Source: Saprospiraceae bacterium
GTDB taxonomy: Bacteria; Bacteroidota; Bacteroidia; Chitinophagales; Saprospiraceae
DNA length: 64,000 nucleotides
Direction of reading: 5' to 3'
Assembly: GCA_021604865.1 (NCBI GenBank)
Contig: BQJU01000015.1
Coordinates: 1-64,000, forward strand
The position numbers and the translations under genes are program-made. Each line of letters starts with the position of its first letter. The stretch's first letter is position 1. The notes below the pieces were generated by a model. It saw nothing but the letters and a program-made list of their open reading frames with translations. It was not told where the DNA came from and did not search any database. This document shows positions 27,370-35,685 of this stretch, piece after piece.

Positions 27370-29844
27370 ATGAAGTACGAATTATCTCATGATACGATCG
27401 CCAGGCAAATTTTCGAAAAATCTTCGGCAGAGACAAAGGCAAGACGAAAGATAAAGGTGTTGGTGGAGCGGGCTTATGCAAGACACCAAAACAATGCACG
27501 CATTATATTGTCAAAAGAGGACCTGGAAGAGATCAAACCTTTCGAAACCATTATCCTATTCAATAAGGAAGAACTTCATTTTATTCAAAAATCCAAGCGC
27601 GCCATTTACAGACGTCGCAACCTGTTAATAGGCCTCACCGCCCTGGTTCTGGTCATGTTGGCAGCAACATCTATCTGGGCACTTAATGAAAAGAGTAAAT
27701 CCGAAAAAGCGCGGCAAAAAGTGTTTGCAGAAAAAACCCGTGCCACGTCTATTTTATTGGCTAGCAAAGCCAGAGAGGCACAAAATGCCATGGACGGCAC
27801 TCAGGCCCTTAAATATGCCGCATACAGTACCCGATTGGATATCAATGATGAATCCAGGGATATCCTTTACGAACAGTTTTATAAACCCCACCGCTATTAT
27901 TACAATCAAAAGGTTCCTCATCTTTATCAGGAAAAAAGTCTTAAAAAAGCAATCATCACAAGTGAAGCTCCATATCAATACTTTTTATTATATGGGGATG
28001 GGCATTTAATGACTTCCAATGACAGCTTGGTAAATTTCACCCCTCTGTACGCTAATTATCAAGACATTAGGAACATTGCTACCGTTCCTGGCCAGAAAAC
28101 ATTGATAATCAGTCATAAAGATAGTATTAGCTTGATCGATTACACCTCTATGATGCCTGTTGAGGCACTGAAAGCTAATGCAAAGGTAGACAACTTTACC
28201 CTTTCCTTTGATGGACAAACCTTACTCTCCACCAGTGATAAAAGTGACCGCATAGCCTCGAAGCAAGTATTGGTATGGGAGCCTTTCAAAACAGATCAGC
28301 CAGTGGATACCTTGGTGCATTCCGCTCAGGTGATGAATGTAACGATCTCCGCTGACGGTCAACTTTTTGCAACAGAAACTAGTAGGTATTTTTATATCTG
28401 GTCCCGCGAGGGCGTGCAACTGGGAAGAATTTACAAAAGCATTAACCTGGAAACTGATATCTTCTTCTATCCCAAAAAGAACCAAAAGGGCTGTTATTAC
28501 CTGATCAAATCGCCCTCCTCCTTTAAGGCCAATTCCCTGCAGGTATACGAATGGTGTGGTGACAATTTTGTAGACCGAACTCGTGAATTCAACTGGACAT
28601 TACCCACTGATGACCTCGGCACAATGGCACTAAAAGACAACGGAGCCATAGCCATAAGTGGTTCTCATTCACCTATTTATTACTATGAGCCCTATTTTAA
28701 TTCCGAGGGTCATTTACAAATTGGTCAACCTGTCATACAATTGGATCGTCGGCAAAACACCTTCAACGAACGCATGCTTTTTCACCCCAATCGGCATCAG
28801 CTGCTTAGTTTCAGCAACAATATTACGACCTGGGAGTTATCACCGGAATTCCGTCCTTTTATGAGCTTCCTCCCAGAATCTCAGCAAACTAAAATTCAGC
28901 ATGGGCTTTGTAATCTTTATCCCTTCTGGTGGTCTTTTACCATCCAAAATGAAAATCCCTCGGGTGCTTTGCTCAAAATATTTCAAGGTGCCAGAGCAAA
29001 TCCTGTAATTGAGCTCCCCTTTACACAAAATATAGCTCCTCTGATGAGTGTATGCCGAACCGGGACTATCGCTTTTTTTGCCGAGCAAAACGATGAAGTG
29101 TTAGTCTACGATTCCAGCCAACAATTGATCTATAGAAAAAGTTTTGAAGCACTAGAGCCTGATTTTATTGACCTGGATTTTGAAGGCAATCAACTATTGA
29201 TAGGTTCACAAAAAAATAACCACCTCTCTATTCTCAACCAGCAAGGCGAAATCATTTTTGAGCGGATTTTCCCTTTCAACCTTTTTAAGGCTGTATTTTC
29301 TCCTGTTAATCCAAAATTGTGTTATCTGACAGGATCAAACCAACAATCTTCCTACTTATACCTACTCAATACCACATCTGGAGTGATGGATTCTGTATCT
29401 ACAGAAAGTTACCTGGATCGAAATTTGGCACTTTCAAGTGATGGAAAACGCATTCTACTGGTAGGTTCCAACCGAATTGAAGTATTGGATAGCCTGTTGA
29501 CCAAACGTTTTTCTCTACGCAGTGAAGACGCGACCTTTAGCATGGCACGGCTTTCTCAAAATGAGCACCTTTTGACCGTTATAGATGGACAAAACGCCCA
29601 AATTATCGATATGAGACATTTGGAAGAGCCCCTGGTCTCTTTGACACAGGTACAAGATGCTGTTCTTTCAGTTGAAGACAATCAGTTATTTACACTGACT
29701 GTTCTGCCTAATCAGATTGAAAATGAATCACAATACCGTTTTCGAATTTGGCCTTTTGGTGCCAAAAATGTGTACGAACGAATTGAGCAAATGCATATAG
29801 CTGACCTTCCGGAGAACATCAAATCATTATACGGACTAAAGTAG
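27370..29844 (+). CDS. Orphan membrane-anchored beta-propeller of the nSTAND type
   Basis: 824 residues from the ATG at 27370; the frame can also start from TTG at 27346. The ATG gives MKYELSHDTIARQI, matching the start of the cassette 2 propeller almost residue for residue, so it is preferred. Helices with an LSKEDLEEIKP motif follow, then a membrane helix (about 84-104), then the pre-propeller helix pair with ALKYAAYS (about 128-165). A long, degenerate beta-propeller fills the rest (about 190-800). No NTPase or CHAT gene accompanies it, so it may share the cassette 2 NTPase. The propeller repeats are far less regular than in the other two. Confidence 0.75.
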   Translation: MKYELSHDTIARQIFEKSSAETKARRKIKVLVERAYARHQNNARIILSKEDLEEIKPFETIILFNKEELHFIQKSKRAIYRRRNLLIGLTALVLVMLAATSIWALNEKSKSEKARQKVFAEKTRATSILLASKAREAQNAMDGTQALKYAAYSTRLDINDESRDILYEQFYKPHRYYYNQKVPHLYQEKSLKKAIITSEAPYQYFLLYGDGHLMTSNDSLVNFTPLYANYQDIRNIATVPGQKTLIISHKDSISLIDYTSMMPVEALKANAKVDNFTLSFDGQTLLSTSDKSDRIASKQVLVWEPFKTDQPVDTLVHSAQVMNVTISADGQLFATETSRYFYIWSREGVQLGRIYKSINLETDIFFYPKKNQKGCYYLIKSPSSFKANSLQVYEWCGDNFVDRTREFNWTLPTDDLGTMALKDNGAIAISGSHSPIYYYEPYFNSEGHLQIGQPVIQLDRRQNTFNERMLFHPNRHQLLSFSNNITTWELSPEFRPFMSFLPESQQTKIQHGLCNLYPFWWSFTIQNENPSGALLKIFQGARANPVIELPFTQNIAPLMSVCRTGTIAFFAEQNDEVLVYDSSQQLIYRKSFEALEPDFIDLDFEGNQLLIGSQKNNHLSILNQQGEIIFERIFPFNLFKAVFSPVNPKLCYLTGSNQQSSYLYLLNTTSGVMDSVSTESYLDRNLALSSDGKRILLVGSNRIEVLDSLLTKRFSLRSEDATFSMARLSQNEHLLTVIDGQNAQIIDMRHLEEPLVSLTQVQDAVLSVEDNQLFTLTVLPNQIENESQYRFRIWPFGAKNVYERIEQMHIADLPENIKSLYGLK

Positions 29845-29867
29845 GCCTTTTTTTGTAGTACTTGTCG

Positions 29868-29875
29868 TACCTTTG
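29868..29875 (+). promoter_or_regulatory. Candidate -7 box of the nuclease gene
   Basis: TACCTTTG is a full match to TAnnTTTG. It overlaps the first possible GTG start codon of the frame, which argues that the true start is the ATG at 29923. A -33 element at normal spacing is not clear. Confidence 0.38.
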
Positions 29876-29922
29876 TGCTCGTTTTTAGGGATTTGGGATT
29901 AACTATTAAAATATTGCTGCAG

Positions 29923-30810
29923 ATGATTCGATTCAAAAACATTTTTTTCTTATTGGCTCTATTGTTGTTCGCGACTTCTTGTTACAAGGATACTGATGAT
30001 GATGTTTATGTTAATCCGGAACCTGAATCTCCAGAAGGCCTCGGGATTTATAATCTGGCTCTAGGTAATCCAAGTGACGCGCAGCACAATTCCAGTATGG
30101 AAGAAAACTATTTGATCGAAATTCCGCAATATGCAATTTCTTACAGCCGTTCCCGGGGCATTCCCAACTGGGTAAGCTGGTATTTGAATAAAGACTGGAC
30201 AGGTGATGTGGAACGACAAAATGATTTCCGGGCCAACCAATCCCTGCCGGCCAACTGGTATTGGGTAGAGGCCGGAGATTATGGGTATAGTAGCAACGGA
30301 TTTAGCCGTGGACACAACTGCCCTTCCGCCGATCGCACGGTCACCACTACCGACAACTCTTCCACTTTCCTGATGACCAATGTCATCCCTCAGGCACCAG
30401 ACCATAATGAGAGTTTATGGGTGGCATTGGAAAATTACTGCCGAAGTCTGGTCTGGAATCAAGGCAAAGAATTGTACATCATCATGGGTAATTATGGCAC
30501 TGGTGGTATTGGTGATGCTGGCTACCGCGAAAAATTGGCCTCCGGAAAAATCACCGTCCCTCGATATATATGGAAAATTGTGGTCGTGCTTCCCAATGGA
30601 GAAGATGATATTGACCGAATTTCTGATGACACCCGGGTCATTGCTATCATGACAGAAAATAAGAATAGTGCAGCCGAAAAAAATTGGGGTGCCTATCGGG
30701 TAAGTGTAGATGAAATAGAAGCGGCCACCAACTACGACTTCCTATCCAATATCCCCGAAAATATTCAAACTATCATCGAAGCATCGGTCGATAACGGCCC
30801 AATTCAATAG
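29923..30810 (+). CDS. DNA/RNA non-specific endonuclease, lipoprotein
   Basis: 295 residues from the ATG at 29923. The N-terminus is a lipoprotein signal with lipobox LFATSC, so the enzyme should be anchored in the envelope. The NUC1/NucA-type beta-beta-alpha metal nuclease domain has the motif FSRGHNCPSADR in place of the usual DRGH form; its histidine is the general base and the downstream asparagine-containing segment MTNVIPQ binds the metal. It cuts DNA and RNA without sequence preference. It follows the CHAT/nSTAND cluster closely but seems to have its own promoter, so a joint function is only a possibility. The lysophospholipid-type acyltransferase gene follows after 11 bp. Confidence 0.9.
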   Translation: MIRFKNIFFLLALLLFATSCYKDTDDDVYVNPEPESPEGLGIYNLALGNPSDAQHNSSMEENYLIEIPQYAISYSRSRGIPNWVSWYLNKDWTGDVERQNDFRANQSLPANWYWVEAGDYGYSSNGFSRGHNCPSADRTVTTTDNSSTFLMTNVIPQAPDHNESLWVALENYCRSLVWNQGKELYIIMGNYGTGGIGDAGYREKLASGKITVPRYIWKIVVVLPNGEDDIDRISDDTRVIAIMTENKNSAAEKNWGAYRVSVDEIEAATNYDFLSNIPENIQTIIEASVDNGPIQ

Positions 30811-30821
30811 ATTTTAGATCC

Positions 30822-31697
30822 ATGAACGCCATTATTTATTACATGGCTCTGCCATTTTTGTATTTAATCTCCCTCCTTCCATTCAGGGTGATGTATCTAC
30901 TTTCTGATTTTATTTATTTTTGGCTATACCGCGTGTTTAGCTACCGCAAAGAAGTGGTATTGACAAATCTTAGAAATTCCTTTCCGGAAAAATCTGAGGC
31001 TGAAATCCAAAAAATTTGTCGCGCGTTTTATAGCTACTTCTGTGATTTGATTTTGGAGGTACTCAAAACCCTTACGATTAGCAAGGCCTCTGTTCGACGG
31101 CATGTTACCCTCGGGGATACGGCTGTATTTGAAAAACATAAGGACAAAAGCCTGGTTTTGGTTATGGGCCATTTTGGCAATTGGGAATTGGCAGGTGCCC
31201 GATACAGTATGGAGCCCATTCATCAATTGTATGTCGTTTATCATCCGTTGCGCAATCCCTATTTTGATAAATTGTTATACTTTATGCGGACCAGGTCAGG
31301 AACCAAATTGTATACGATGAAGGAAACTAAAAAGGCGATGGTTAGAGACCGAGGGCTTAGAACTGCTGTAGCCTTTATTGCAGACCAAACACCTTCTCAT
31401 ACAAAAACGTACTGGACCACCTTTCTAAATCAGGATACTCCTGTCTTTTCCGGCCCGGAAAAAATTGCTAAAAATCTGGACTATCCAGTGGTTTATATCT
31501 CCATGAAGCGCATCAAAAGAGGGCAATATCAACTGGACTTTGAAGAGATATTCTCAGATCCTCAATCTGCTGGCGAAAATGAGATTTTAGAATTGTATAC
31601 CCGCCGCTTGGAACAGGATATTCTGGAGCGTCCTGAAACCTGGGTGTGGACACACCGCCGGTGGAAACATAAACGGGAACCAAATACCACTAATTAA
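30822..31697 (+). CDS. LpxL/HtrB-like lipid A acyltransferase family protein
   Basis: A 291-residue inner-membrane enzyme of the lysophospholipid acyltransferase superfamily. It has an N-terminal membrane helix (about residues 5-35) and the family motif GHFGNWE (about 116-122) that carries the catalytic histidine and glutamate. A second conserved stretch is VAFIADQTPSH. Relatives add the late acyl chains to lipid A in the Gram-negative outer membrane; the acyl donor and position are not deducible. The stop codon overlaps the end of the convergent CBM9-like gene by 4 bp. Confidence 0.9.
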   Translation: MNAIIYYMALPFLYLISLLPFRVMYLLSDFIYFWLYRVFSYRKEVVLTNLRNSFPEKSEAEIQKICRAFYSYFCDLILEVLKTLTISKASVRRHVTLGDTAVFEKHKDKSLVLVMGHFGNWELAGARYSMEPIHQLYVVYHPLRNPYFDKLLYFMRTRSGTKLYTMKETKKAMVRDRGLRTAVAFIADQTPSHTKTYWTTFLNQDTPVFSGPEKIAKNLDYPVVYISMKRIKRGQYQLDFEEIFSDPQSAGENEILELYTRRLEQDILERPETWVWTHRRWKHKREPNTTN

Positions 31698-32326
31698 TCG
31701 TATCTAAACAGTCCAAAAGAAGAAGGTATATGAAAATCCGGATGTGGAGAGTCCGGTTGGCACCAACTAATCCATTTCACCTCCCTTTGTTGTCCGTTGG
31801 CATCAAAAAGATATTGTGCCCGGTAAAGCCCTACCTCTATTTTTTGGGAGTGCCATATTCCCAACTGCCGCAATGAAGCCAGGCTAATCGATCCCGTCAC
31901 CTGGTATGCATTTTGCGTAAGCTCAGCTTCTATCCATAATTGCTCCACTGGCCATTCCCAATCATAATCAAATTTCCGGTGATAATGAGCGACATAATCC
32001 AACACCCTGCCCCGTGCATCCATCTCCAGGCAATAATAGGGCTGCATCTTGGCATCAACGCGAAAAAAAATCTCCACCCGATCAGAATCAACCACCGGCC
32101 TAAACATGTCGGTTTCAATTTTCTGTTCAATGAGCATATCCTCCGCTGTAAACCTGAAAAACAAATGGTCATCGGTATAAAAAGCTCGAAAAGTAGTGGG
32201 TGGTGCGACTTCTTGACGCCAAGGGTAAGTAAAATCTGTTATTACTGGAAGATCGTGCCAGATTTCTTTAGCAGGCAATTGTGGCCCATTGTTATGGTGT
32301 AGCTTTTTTAGCAGATAATCCTTCAT
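31694..32326 (-). CDS. CBM9-like carbohydrate-binding family protein
   Basis: A 210-residue protein without a signal peptide. It resembles the carbohydrate-binding family 9-like sandwich. Strand signatures include FRAFYTDDHLFFRF, DSDRVEIFFRVD and a WPVEQLWIEAEL region. The family is often a module of secreted enzymes, but here it stands alone and appears cytoplasmic, so sugar binding is inferred from fold only. It is convergent with, and overlaps by 4 bp, the acyltransferase gene. Confidence 0.72.
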   Translation of the reverse strand: MKDYLLKKLHHNNGPQLPAKEIWHDLPVITDFTYPWRQEVAPPTTFRAFYTDDHLFFRFTAEDMLIEQKIETDMFRPVVDSDRVEIFFRVDAKMQPYYCLEMDARGRVLDYVAHYHRKFDYDWEWPVEQLWIEAELTQNAYQVTGSISLASLRQLGIWHSQKIEVGLYRAQYLFDANGQQREVKWISWCQPDSPHPDFHIPSSFGLFRYD

Positions 32327-32396
32327 GCAATTTTATTTTAGCATAAAAATAGACTCGCCCAGGTATTTGAAAGAATGATTAGTTTTTTTTTTGGTT

Positions 32397-32416
32397 GAGC
32401 GCATGTTTGGAGGTCG
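32397..32416. repeat. CATGTTTGG-family half repeat
   Basis: GAGCGCATGTTTGGAGGTCG is a left arm closely matching the one at 35121, with no right arm nearby. It sits directly before the 30-bp tandem repeat array, which may have grown within or replaced the rest of the element. Confidence 0.5.
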
Positions 32417-32420
32417 TTAT

Positions 32421-32600
32421 AAAAGTAATGATTACAAATATAATCGTTACAAAAATAATGATAACAAATATAATCGTTATAAAAGTAATGATGATAAATG
32501 TAATCGTTATAAAAGTAATGATGACAAATGTAATCGTTACAAAAATAATGATGACAAATATAATCGTTATAAAAGTAATAATGCCAAATGTAACGAATAC
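32421..32600. repeat. Six 30-bp tandem repeats upstream of topB
   Basis: Six consecutive units of exactly 30 bp, the first being AAAAGTAATG followed by ATTACAAATATAATCGTTAC. Units differ by a few transitions and the last is the most diverged. The array is about 75% AT. Because 30 is a multiple of three and no stops occur, several frames are open across it, but the predicted peptides are only repeats, so it is treated as non-coding. A copy-number-variable minisatellite affecting topB expression is possible. Confidence 0.9.
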
Positions 32601-32630
32601 TCATTCCCTCTATAAATCAAATTTTTTGTT

Positions 32631-32638
32631 TAAATTTG
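32631..32638 (+). promoter_or_regulatory. Candidate -7 box of topB
   Basis: TAAATTTG matches TAnnTTTG 24 bp upstream of the preferred topB start at 32663 and just after the tandem array. No -33 box is seen at standard spacing; the repeats would occupy that position and beyond. Confidence 0.33.
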
Positions 32639-32662
32639 TCAAACATCAACACAAAATCATTC

Positions 32663-35062
32663 ATGAAACTCTGCATAGCCGAAAAGCCGAGTGTTGCACG
32701 AGAGATCGCTTTCATCATAGGAGCAAGGTCCAGACAGGACGGCTATTATGAAGGCAATGGTTATTGTGTCAGCTGGACATTTGGACATCTGTGCGGATTA
32801 AAAGAACCGGATGATTATCAATCCGACTGGAAAAAGTGGAACCTGGCCACACTTCCCATTCTACCCGCAAAGTTTGACATCAAGTTGATTGCTGCCAAGG
32901 GCGTAAAAAAACAATTTGGCATTCTTAAAAAACTGTTCAAACAGGCAGAGGTGGTAATCAATTGTGGTGATGCCGGACAGGAAGGTGAACTGATTCAACG
33001 ATGGGTCATGCAACATGCCAATTACCGGGGAAAAGTGCAGAGGCTCTGGATATCCTCCCTAACGCCGGAGGCAATTAAGGATGGCTTTCGCAATTTGATG
33101 GATGCAGCACAGTTTGACAACCTTTACCATGCCGGTCGTTCCAGAGCAATCGGCGACTGGCTACTGGGTATGAATGCTACTCGTCTGTATACGCTAAAAT
33201 ATGGCGGGTACAAACAGGTACTGTCTATTGGAAGGGTACAAACCCCTACCCTGGCCATATTGGTCGAAAGACATAAAGAGATTGAAAATTTTGTACCTCA
33301 AACCTATTGGGAATTACAAACCCTCTACCGGGAAGTTATTTTCAATTGTGAGGCTGGCAAGTTTTTTAAAAAAGAAGAAGGGGATACTTTGCTGCAACAG
33401 GTTGATGGAAAACCCTTTGTCATTGTTTCCTTCACCAAAAAACAGGGCCGCGAATATCCGCCCAGCCTTTTCGACTTGACCGGCCTTCAGGTTCATTGCA
33501 ATAAACGTTTCGCCTTTTCTGCCGATCAGACCTTAAAAATTGTGCAAAAACTCTACGAACAAAAAGTGGTGACCTATCCAAGAGTAGATACCACCTATCT
33601 ACCTAATGATGTTTACCCTAAAGTATCCGGCATTTTGGGTAAACTAAACCAGTATAGTCAGTTTGTACAACCCTTATTAGGCAAGCCAATCCGAAAGTCC
33701 AAAAAGGTTTTCAACGACACCAAAGTGACCGATCATCATGCCATTATTCCGACTGGAATCGAAAAAACGCTACCGGCAAATGAGCAAAAAGTCTATGATG
33801 CCATTGCCAGGCGTTTTATTGCCGCTTGTTATCCAGATTGTATCGTATCTAATACCACCGTTATTGGAGAAGTAGAGGGGGTCAAATTTAAAGCCACGGG
33901 AAAGGAAATCCTGGAGGAAGGTTGGCGGGTGTTGTTTCCCAAATCGAAAACCTCATCAACTCCCAACATCAAAGAACCAACAGATAAAAAGAAGGCGGAA
34001 GAGGAGCGCATTTTACCCACCTTCACCAAGGGAGAATCCGGCCCGCACTCCCCTACCCTGGTCGAGAAACAAACCAAACCGCCAAAAACCTATACCGAAG
34101 CTACCTTGCTACGCGCTATGGAAACTGCCGGTAAAAAGGTGGATGATGAGGCTTTAAGAGCATTGATGAAAGCCAATGGCATCGGCCGCCCTTCGACGAG
34201 GGCCAATATTATTGAAACCCTATTCCGCCGCCAGTATATTGAACGCCAAAAGAAACAGTTGATCCCCACTCCGATGGGTATCCAATTGATTGATACCATC
34301 AAAAATGAACTACTAAAATCGGCTGAACTAACAGGAATATGGGAAAAACAACTGCGGGATATTGAGGAGGGCAATTACCAGGCCGAAAATTTTATTGCCG
34401 AAATGAAAACGATGGTTGGTGGTCTCGTATCTGAAGTCAGGGAAGATACCTCTCAGGGGCGACTTGCTGCTCCGATTCCAAAAACACGCAAGTTTAACAA
34501 AAAAGAAAAGGCACCCCAAAAAACGATCAAGGAAAAGCAGACCACACCCGATTTTGACTTCACGAAACTATCTTGCCCCAAATGTTATAAAGGTAAATTG
34601 TTAAAGGGCAAAAGTGCTTATGGCTGCAGCCAGTGGAAAGCAGGTTGTTCTTTTCGATTGCCCTTTGTATATATGGAAAAGAGCCTACCTGAACGCCAGC
34701 TACAACGCCTAATGAAGTTTGGATCTACCATACAATTAAAAGGCTTCAAACAGAACCAGAAAAGCCTGACTGGGAAATTGCGTTTCAATCGTAACTTTGA
34801 TTTGGAATTAGAAGAAAAAAAGAGCACAAAATCTACTCAATCATCTGCTCAAAAGAGATCTAATCAGCCAGAGAACAACACCCTGGCCTGCCCCAAATGT
34901 GGTAAAGGCCAGATCATTAAAGGAAAAACAGCTTATGGCTGTAGCCAATGGCAAAGTGGTTGTGATTTCCGGTTTCCCTTTGAAACTATACGTCAAAAAG
35001 CTGCAGGCCGCCCCTTGACCAAAGATTTGGTGCTGGCTATTTTAAATAACCAGGAATCATAA
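32663..35062 (+). CDS. topB: DNA topoisomerase III (type IA)
   Basis: 799 residues from the ATG at 32663 (MKLCIAEKPSVAREIA, the usual type IA start); nine further codons are open upstream but not conserved. The TOPRIM domain spans about residues 1-140, with NCGDAGQEGELIQRW carrying the acidic metal-binding residues. The type IA core spans about 150-600, and the active-site tyrosine is in VVTYPRVDTTYLP near 307-319. Two C-terminal zinc-ribbon-like repeats (about 635-665 and 745-775) share the pattern CPKC-x5-6-KGKxAYGCSQW-x2-GC-x-FR. The enzyme relaxes negative supercoils and unlinks DNA during replication and recombination. Confidence 0.95.
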   Translation: MKLCIAEKPSVAREIAFIIGARSRQDGYYEGNGYCVSWTFGHLCGLKEPDDYQSDWKKWNLATLPILPAKFDIKLIAAKGVKKQFGILKKLFKQAEVVINCGDAGQEGELIQRWVMQHANYRGKVQRLWISSLTPEAIKDGFRNLMDAAQFDNLYHAGRSRAIGDWLLGMNATRLYTLKYGGYKQVLSIGRVQTPTLAILVERHKEIENFVPQTYWELQTLYREVIFNCEAGKFFKKEEGDTLLQQVDGKPFVIVSFTKKQGREYPPSLFDLTGLQVHCNKRFAFSADQTLKIVQKLYEQKVVTYPRVDTTYLPNDVYPKVSGILGKLNQYSQFVQPLLGKPIRKSKKVFNDTKVTDHHAIIPTGIEKTLPANEQKVYDAIARRFIAACYPDCIVSNTTVIGEVEGVKFKATGKEILEEGWRVLFPKSKTSSTPNIKEPTDKKKAEEERILPTFTKGESGPHSPTLVEKQTKPPKTYTEATLLRAMETAGKKVDDEALRALMKANGIGRPSTRANIIETLFRRQYIERQKKQLIPTPMGIQLIDTIKNELLKSAELTGIWEKQLRDIEEGNYQAENFIAEMKTMVGGLVSEVREDTSQGRLAAPIPKTRKFNKKEKAPQKTIKEKQTTPDFDFTKLSCPKCYKGKLLKGKSAYGCSQWKAGCSFRLPFVYMEKSLPERQLQRLMKFGSTIQLKGFKQNQKSLTGKLRFNRNFDLELEEKKSTKSTQSSAQKRSNQPENNTLACPKCGKGQIIKGKTAYGCSQWQSGCDFRFPFETIRQKAAGRPLTKDLVLAILNNQES

Positions 35063-35120
35063 CATTGGGATTTGGTGAGCAACTTTTTTCCCAGCCAGGA
35101 TATCAGATACCTTAGAGCTG

Positions 35121-35469
35121 CATGTTTGGAGGTCGACCTTCGAAGCGAAAATTGTCATTTTTTTGAGGAAACTAGGCTCTTTTTGAAGTGCATACCCTGA
35201 TGTGCGGACGAAAAAAGTAACAGCCTGTCCCGCCGAAGGGAAACTGCTAGGTCGGGAAAGTATCATCATAAAAGAGATCCTTTGCAGCCCATGTTCCTAC
35301 GCTGCCTTCGCGAAGCTACGGCGAAGCAAGGCGCTGAGTCCTTCGCAAAAGGCTACGGCCGCGCGCCATCGTCGAAGCCTTTCGCTTGCGCCGAAGCTTC
35401 AGCGAAGGAGCATGGCGCAGACGCCCGGAGAAAGCTTCAGCGCAAGCGTAAGATTGGCCTCCAAACATG
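35121..35469. repeat. GC-rich element bounded by perfect 12-bp CATGTTTGGAGG inverted repeats
   Basis: Ends are CATGTTTGGAGG (35121-35132) and CCTCCAAACATG (35458-35469). The interior is much richer in GC than the flanks and has many copies of short motifs such as CTTCGCGAAGC, GGCGAAGC and GCTTCAGCG in both orientations. It therefore can fold into a long imperfect structure. It is non-coding as far as I can see. A 13-bp piece, GACGCCCGGAGAA (35420-35432), recurs in the decayed element at 57510-57522. The remaining 215 bp to the next gene (35470-35685) hold nothing recognisable. Confidence 0.7.
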
Positions 35470-35685
35470 TTCTTAAACAAGTTTTTTTTATAGGATTTCT
35501 TCTAAATTATATTTAAAGAGGGCAAAATAAAATTGGTTCTTTGAGTGATAATTTTCAGTATCCTCCGCTAAACAATTGCTTTGCCCATCCAATATCCATA
35601 CTTCTTAGTCGAGAATATTTCCTATTTTACGAAGATCAAAGCATCTTGAATAAGATAAGTACATGCCCTAAACCCGGCTGTTAAA

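Noticed and set aside
14833-29844. Prophage or integrative element
   Set aside because: No integrase, tRNA-derived attachment repeat, phage structural or conjugation genes flank the cluster, and its base composition does not obviously differ from the neighbours.
29875-29922. GTG start for the nuclease
   Set aside because: A consensus -7 box overlaps it, and the ATG at 29923 gives a proper lipoprotein signal peptide.
32421-32600. CRISPR array
   Set aside because: Units are contiguous 30-bp direct repeats with no unique spacers and no cas genes.
32338-32751. Overlapping ORFs of 74-118 codons on both strands across the tandem array
   Set aside because: All are produced by a stop-free 30-bp repeat, giving only repeated peptides; two overlap the topB start. 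No start context or conserved fold.
35202-35516. ORFs of 64-104 codons in the GC-rich element
   Set aside because: They arise from the repetitive interior of the inverted-repeat element, with biased composition and no family likeness.
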